DNA of 64,000 bases from Phycisphaerales bacterium. Its GTDB lineage: Bacteria > Planctomycetota > Phycisphaerae > Tepidisphaerales > Tepidisphaeraceae. Positions 59,807 to 64,000 of this stretch are shown one piece after another. The translations under genes were made by a program, and so were the position numbers. The notes beneath the pieces were generated by a model. The model had not been told where the DNA came from. It saw only the letters and a program-made list of their open reading frames with translations, and did not search any database. Where the stretch lies: contig JADLCB010000021.1 of the NCBI GenBank assembly GCA_020847375.1, positions 62,001 to 126,000 on the forward strand, written 5' to 3'. The first letter of the stretch is position 1; the number at the start of each line of letters is the position of its first letter.

Positions 59807-61126
59807 ATGGCAAGTAAAACAATTGGGATTGCACTGTTGGGCTGCGGAACAGTCGGCGGTGGCGTGGTCAATATTCTCGCGCAGCAACGCTCACTTCTGC
59901 GCCAGCGTACGGGTATCGACTTTGTACTGCGTCATGTCGCGGTGCGCAGCCGCGAAGACTATCCGCCCCAGGCTGACAAGCTGCCGATGACCACCGACGC
60001 CAACGCGGCGATCGACGATCCGGCGACCGATGTCGTCATTGAACTGATCGGCGGAACCGGTGCAGCAGCGGCGCTGGTCCGACGTGCGCTGGAAGCCGGC
60101 AAAGCGGTCGTCACCGCCAACAAGGCCCTGCTGGCGGTACGCGGGCGGGAACTGCTGGCACTGGCGCGCAAAAATAATACCGTCATCGCCTTTGAAGCCA
60201 GCGCCGGCGGGGGCATACCCATTATCGAGGCACTCAAACAGGGATTGGTCGCCAACCGAATCGACGCCCTGCTGGGAATTGTCAACGGCACGTGTAATTT
60301 CATTCTCAGCCAGATGACGCAAAACGGCTGGAGCTATGCCCAGGCGCTGGCCGAAGCCCAGAAACTGGGTTTTGCCGAAGCCAATCCCGCAATGGATGTG
60401 GAGGGAAAAGATTCCGCCCAGAAACTGGTGATCCTCGGTTCCATCGCCTTCAATGCCCAGATTGATGAAAAAGATGTGCATTGCGAGGGGATCGACAAAC
60501 TCGATGCCCAGGATATCAACTTCGCCAGCGAGCTGGGGTATGTGATCAAGCTGCTGGCAATCGGCGAGCGTGTGGGTGATCATCTGGCGCTGCGGGTTCA
60601 TCCGGCCCTGATTCATCACAAGGAGTTGCTGGCGCAGGTCAATGGCAGTTTCAACGCCATCAGCGTTTATGGCCATGCGCTGGGGCACGCCCTCTGGTAC
60701 GGGCGCGGTGCCGGGCGCATGCCCACCGCCAGCGCCGTGGTCAGCGATCTGGTGGGGTTGGGGCTGGGAACAACACAACTGGCGTTCCAGCAACTCAATA
60801 TCCTCTGGGATCAGACACCGCCGGCGCAAATGCTGGCATTCGATAAATTGTGCAGCCGGTATTACCTGCGCCTGCAGGCTATGGATCAGCCCGGGGTTTT
60901 GGCGCAGGTCACCACGATCCTGGGCGAAGCGGGAATCAGCCTCAGCGCCATTCGCCAGCACGAAGCGCACACACCGGATTCCGTACCGGTTGTGATTACC
61001 ACCCATCGCGCCAGTGAAGGCGCCATGCGCCACGCCCTGCAGCGCATTGGTCAGCTCAGCACCATCACCGCCCAGCCGGTGTGTCTGCGTATCATTGATC
61101 AACCGAAAGAGTTCGCCAACGGATAA
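59807..61126 (+). CDS. hom: Homoserine dehydrogenase
   Basis: A 439-residue monofunctional enzyme that reduces aspartate semialdehyde to homoserine in threonine, isoleucine and methionine synthesis. The NAD(P) site is ALLGCGTVGGGVVNILAQ. Catalysis uses the lysine in VVTANKALLAVRG, and the substrate region carries GGGIPIIEALKQGL and GIVNGTCNFILSQM. AEANPAMDVEGKDSAQKL also matches. The C-terminal ~80 residues form an ACT domain (LQAMDQPGVLAQVTTILGEA) that usually mediates feedback inhibition by threonine. AGGA lies nine bases before the ATG. lpxD follows on the same strand after 69 bp. Confidence 0.97.
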   Translation: MASKTIGIALLGCGTVGGGVVNILAQQRSLLRQRTGIDFVLRHVAVRSREDYPPQADKLPMTTDANAAIDDPATDVVIELIGGTGAAAALVRRALEAGKAVVTANKALLAVRGRELLALARKNNTVIAFEASAGGGIPIIEALKQGLVANRIDALLGIVNGTCNFILSQMTQNGWSYAQALAEAQKLGFAEANPAMDVEGKDSAQKLVILGSIAFNAQIDEKDVHCEGIDKLDAQDINFASELGYVIKLLAIGERVGDHLALRVHPALIHHKELLAQVNGSFNAISVYGHALGHALWYGRGAGRMPTASAVVSDLVGLGLGTTQLAFQQLNILWDQTPPAQMLAFDKLCSRYYLRLQAMDQPGVLAQVTTILGEAGISLSAIRQHEAHTPDSVPVVITTHRASEGAMRHALQRIGQLSTITAQPVCLRIIDQPKEFANG

Positions 61127-61195
61127 GCGTGGTCGTGCCCGGCATGGCGGAACAGCGATGACATCATGCAAAACCGGCGATGAAGCGGAGTGTTC

Positions 61196-62284
61196 ATGAG
61201 ACTGGATGAACTGGCAAAGCGGATCGGGGCGGAAGTGGTCGGCGACGGCGGGCTGGAGATCAGCAACGTCAACACGCTGGAGCAGGCACAAACGGGCGAT
61301 GTCAGTTTTCTGTCCAACGCCCGTTACACCCGGCATCTGGAAAGCACCGGTGCCACGGCGGTGATTGTCGGGCCTGAGGTGCGCAGCGACCATGTGGCGC
61401 TGCTGCGCCACCGCAACCCGTATTACGGTTTTTGTCAGGCGATGATCGTCCTGCGCGGGCATCGGCGGCATCCCGAATCATTGATGCACGATCATTCGCA
61501 AGCCAGCATCGACCCCACCGCCCGCGTGGGGGCTGGCTGTATTATTTATCCCGGTGTTTACATCGGCCCGCGCGTTGTGATCGGCGATGGCTGCATCATC
61601 TATCCCAATGTCAGCATTTACGATGACAGCCAGTTGGGAAATCGCGTGATCCTGCAGGCGGGCGCTGTCATCGGAACCGACGGTTACGGTTTTGCCTTTC
61701 ATCAGGGCGCCCATCACAAGATCCCGCAGATGGGCAATGTGGTGATCGAGGATGATGTTGAGATCGGATCCAACAGCGTCATTGCCCGCGGCGCCATCGG
61801 AACAACGCGAATCGGGGCAGGAACCAAAATCGACGCCCTGGTGATGGTCGGTCACGGCGTGCAGATCGGGGCGCATTCGCTGCTGGTGGCCCAGACGGGC
61901 ATTGCCGGCTCCACAACCATCGGCCACCACGCCACCATTGCCGGCCAGGTCGGCGTTGCCGGGCATCTCAAGATCGGCAATGCGGTGACCATCGCCGGCC
62001 GGGCGGGCGTGATGGATGATGTTGCCGATGGCCAGACACTCATGGGCATGCCCGCAATACCCGCCAGCCAATATCGCAAGGTCCTCACGCTGCAACTGCA
62101 ACTGCCGACGATCCGCCAGCGCATGCGCGACATGGAACAAAAAATTGCACAGTTGGAGTCCGCTCTCAGCGCCCTGACCAGCCCCAGCACCAGCCAAAGC
62201 CCAGACGCAATCAGTAAAACCAGCCGTCCAACCCAAAGCGCCAGCGGCAAAAATCAGAATCAGGCAAATCGATCTGATGAATAG
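61196..62284 (+). CDS. lpxD: UDP-3-O-acylglucosamine N-acyltransferase LpxD
   Basis: About 362 residues. LpxD transfers a hydroxyacyl chain to UDP-3-O-acyl-glucosamine in lipid A synthesis. The N-terminal uridine-binding domain has MRLDELAKRIGAEVVGDGGL and VSFLSNARYTRHLESTGA. Then come left-handed beta-helix hexapeptide repeats (GARVGAGCIIYPGVYIGPR-like and following), the loop GTDGYGFAFHQGAHHKIPQMG, and VMVGHGVQIGAHSLL with the catalytic His. A helical C-terminus (RQRMRDMEQKIAQLES) ends in a Ser/Gln/Thr-rich tail. GGAG is five bases before the ATG at 61196. It confirms a lipid A-containing outer membrane. Confidence 0.96.
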   Translation: MRLDELAKRIGAEVVGDGGLEISNVNTLEQAQTGDVSFLSNARYTRHLESTGATAVIVGPEVRSDHVALLRHRNPYYGFCQAMIVLRGHRRHPESLMHDHSQASIDPTARVGAGCIIYPGVYIGPRVVIGDGCIIYPNVSIYDDSQLGNRVILQAGAVIGTDGYGFAFHQGAHHKIPQMGNVVIEDDVEIGSNSVIARGAIGTTRIGAGTKIDALVMVGHGVQIGAHSLLVAQTGIAGSTTIGHHATIAGQVGVAGHLKIGNAVTIAGRAGVMDDVADGQTLMGMPAIPASQYRKVLTLQLQLPTIRQRMRDMEQKIAQLESALSALTSPSTSQSPDAISKTSRPTQSASGKNQNQANRSDE

Positions 62285-62295
62285 TCGATCCGTGG

Positions 62296-62321
62296 CTGAA
62301 CCGCCGGTTCAGTGGTCTTTT
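62296..62321 (+). terminator. Terminator of lpxD overlapping the stop codon of the opposing gene
   Basis: The palindrome CTGAACCGCCGGTTCAG (7-bp stem, 3-nt loop) is followed by TGGTCTTTT. It begins 12 bp after the lpxD stop and includes the TGA of the PDZ gene on the other strand. Confidence 0.55.
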
Positions 62322-63616
62322 GAAGCTCTTGATAAATCGACGACAACCTGTTGAAGATGATTGTCGCGCAGGATGGTGAGCCGGGCCTGCTGATGACACT
62401 GGGCAACCAGCGCGGCCAGAACAGGTAGGTTCTCCACCGGCTGATCGTCAAGTTGCAGGAGAACATCCCCTTCCTGCATTCCCGCCGAAGCTGCCGGTGA
62501 ATCCGTCAGCACGCTGCGGATCAGCATGGCCGGTTGATTATTCAATTCGGTCAATTGTTCGCGTAAGCGATCATCACGACGGATTTCAGTGACGATCAAA
62601 CCCAAAACAGGTCGATCAACCCGCCCTTTGTCGATCAGTTGTCGTGCGATTGGCTGGATGAGCTGGGCACGAAAGAATTGTCCGTGGCGTGCCAAACCCG
62701 CAATCGCCCCATCCATCTGGACGACCACGCCTGATTCACCTTCGCCCCCGTTCCAGATGCTTAAATGAGCCGGGTTTTTCGACGAAGAGATGATCAACAC
62801 CAATGATCCCTCCGGCAACGCGCTGACGGAAGAAAAGTGGCTGGGCGCGCCGATGGGTTGATCGGTTTTGAGCACGGTCAAACCCGTCTGACGATCAGAG
62901 GCGATAAACCTGGCACTGGTTGTCGCGCTGGTGCCCAGGCTGACGACAACCGGTTTGGGCAGTTGCTGGGATTCGAGATAAATCGGCACCAGCAGATGAC
63001 CGGCTTCATCAAGTACCAGGGCGAAGTCATTGAGTGGAGGCACGGCAGGTCGGGTTTCTCCGCCCATTCCTGACGCATTGTGCCCCGGCTGGCGGGCAAT
63101 GACGAGCACGCGGCGGTCAGGCGCATCGCTGGATGTTGCAGAAACGTCGGCGCCTTTTTCCTGATCATGATGCGGCGAATGGAAAGATGCTTCACCGGCT
63201 GGCTGGGTGGCGGCAGCATCGGTTGAGGCTGGTGTCGGCGCGCCCGCATCGGCATCGGTATCGTCACGACTGGATCGATTCGGTGCTGCACCAGTGGGGT
63301 TGGGCGCTGAGGTGATGATCATCACGCCCATGGGCGCAAAACTACCGGCTGCAGCGCGGCGCTGCTGCGACTGAAGCTGCGCCTGCACCGCAGGGTCAAG
63401 ATCTTTCCATCTCCCGGCGGGATGTTCATCGGCCAGCAACTGCGCCAAGGTCATGGGGAGCGGCAGTTGCACCTGCACGATACTCTGGTTGGCCAGCTCG
63501 TGCAGCGTGCGAACCTGCTGATCCAGTTGCTCCAGCAGCGAAGGAGAACCTTGCTGCCCCAGCGCGGTGGCACTGATGAACAAACCAGCCAGAATGGAAT
63601 GAAGCAGATGGCGCAT
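62309..63616 (-). CDS. Secreted PDZ protein, probable inactive HtrA-like protease
   Basis: About 435 residues with a signal peptide (LLHSILAGLFISATALG). Residues 100-170 are a low-complexity Ser/Ala/Thr/Asp linker. The middle (LNDFALVLDEAGHLLVPIYL; TTSARFIASDRQTGLTVLKT; SGVVVQMDGAIAGLARHGQF) follows the trypsin-like HtrA/DegP fold: the strands around the aspartate and the serine loop are recognisable. The catalytic GNSGG loop and the histidine motif are missing, so it should not be an active protease. The C-terminus is a PDZ domain (VLTDSPAASAGMQEGDVLLQL and DDQPVENLPVLAAL). It may be a periplasmic scaffold or chaperone. Confidence 0.78.
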   Translation of the reverse strand: MRHLLHSILAGLFISATALGQQGSPSLLEQLDQQVRTLHELANQSIVQVQLPLPMTLAQLLADEHPAGRWKDLDPAVQAQLQSQQRRAAAGSFAPMGVMIITSAPNPTGAAPNRSSRDDTDADAGAPTPASTDAAATQPAGEASFHSPHHDQEKGADVSATSSDAPDRRVLVIARQPGHNASGMGGETRPAVPPLNDFALVLDEAGHLLVPIYLESQQLPKPVVVSLGTSATTSARFIASDRQTGLTVLKTDQPIGAPSHFSSVSALPEGSLVLIISSSKNPAHLSIWNGGEGESGVVVQMDGAIAGLARHGQFFRAQLIQPIARQLIDKGRVDRPVLGLIVTEIRRDDRLREQLTELNNQPAMLIRSVLTDSPAASAGMQEGDVLLQLDDQPVENLPVLAALVAQCHQQARLTILRDNHLQQVVVDLSRASKDH

Positions 63617-63699
63617 GGGTCCGTCAGTCATAAGTCACGAATCGCAGATCACACATCACCAATCACCGTTTGGCACTGTTGTCGCCGGTTCCCGCAGAA

Positions 63700-64000
63700 T
63701 CAGAATCGATCCCCCACCAAGCGCAGGGCGCCGTCCTGCGCCTGGCGCTGACGTTGTTGCCACTGCTGGAGGTCGTTGGTGAAGGCCCGGGCACGTTCGA
63801 TGGAATCAAACGGCTGAACCGCCAGCACATTGCCCGATTCATCAGTCAACGCGACGCGAATCTCGCCACCGGTCTCCGCCGGGCTGACCATATTGGCCGG
63901 TCCGGTGTTTTGGATATGGGGCAGGCTGCGGGCATCGCCGGTGGAACGAACAACCGAGCCACCGCCGGGACCCGTGCCGACTTCCTGGACACTGGTCGGC
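63700..64000 (-). CDS. C-terminal part of an unidentified gene
   Basis: The frame is open from the window edge to a stop at 63700-63702, giving the last ~99 residues of a larger protein. Its end reads RVALTDESGNVLAVQPFDSI and then QQWQQRQRQAQDGALRLVGD. The upstream part is Gly/Val/Thr-rich. There is no family match I can defend; the start lies outside the window. It precedes the PDZ protein gene on the same strand. Confidence 0.6.
   Translation of the reverse strand, partial: PTSVQEVGTGPGGGSVVRSTGDARSLPHIQNTGPANMVSPAETGGEIRVALTDESGNVLAVQPFDSIERARAFTNDLQQWQQRQRQAQDGALRLVGDRF

Noticed and set aside
62837-63315. Rightward frames within the PDZ protein gene
   Set aside because: They are antisense shadows; the leftward protein has a signal peptide and PDZ domain.

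Overview
The window reads as a chromosomal segment of a Gram-negative bacterium, most likely a planctomycete and perhaps of class Phycisphaerae. That placement is inferred from gene content; no marker was searched. Points for it: lipid A genes (lpxD, lpxK) beside an AsmA/TamB-like giant protein, so there is an outer membrane; ThyX rather than a recognisable ThyA; pyruvate phosphate dikinase; a zinc-ribbon site-2 protease; many secreted proteins of unknown role; and GC that looks mid to high 50s by eye. The region is mostly housekeeping. I see no prophage, CRISPR array, rRNA, tRNA or defence island.

Layout. 1-2.8 kb: Fe-S assembly genes (A-type carrier, sufB, partial sufC), leftward, with a good sigma70-type promoter before sufB. 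2.8-7 kb: GDP-mannose 4,6-dehydratase and a secreted GH-A type glycosidase, separated by long gene-poor spacers. 7-14.3 kb: a 1609-residue AsmA-like protein, YqeY and Rho. 14.4-19.2 kb: a small secreted Lys/Glu-rich protein, thioredoxin, a phosphohexomutase, and a phytanoyl-CoA dioxygenase-like protein with an AraC regulator upstream. 19.5-25.5 kb: gyrB, a bifunctional fucokinase/fucose-1-phosphate guanylyltransferase and a 43-residue lipoprotein. 25.6-29.3 kb: fructosamine-kinase-like protein, LpxK, Glu-Q-RS and a glycine-rich RRM protein.

29.3-37.1 kb: a 142-bp MITE-like hairpin element, a SprT-like protein, ffh, ppdK and ligA. 37.2-46.7 kb: a DUF4139 protein, an extremely acidic small protein, MFS and MATE transporters, thyX, a two-TM protein and enolase. 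46.9-48.9 kb: amtB followed by a P-II gene with an unusual T-loop; a sigma54-type promoter candidate lies upstream. 49-64 kb: pcm, recG, a UbiD-family decarboxylase, an 893-residue secreted protein, an SDR protein, the M50 protease, a TPR lipoprotein, homoserine dehydrogenase, lpxD, a pseudo-HtrA PDZ protein and the end of one more gene.

Functional links: Gmd and the fucose enzyme both feed GDP-deoxysugar pools for surface glycans. LpxD and LpxK belong to lipid A synthesis, and the AsmA-like protein to envelope biogenesis. AmtB and P-II form an ammonium uptake and sensing pair. The clearest non-genic discovery is the MITE-like element at 29504-29645: it has terminal inverted repeats, a 10-bp direct flanking duplication and a perfect 26-bp-arm internal palindrome.
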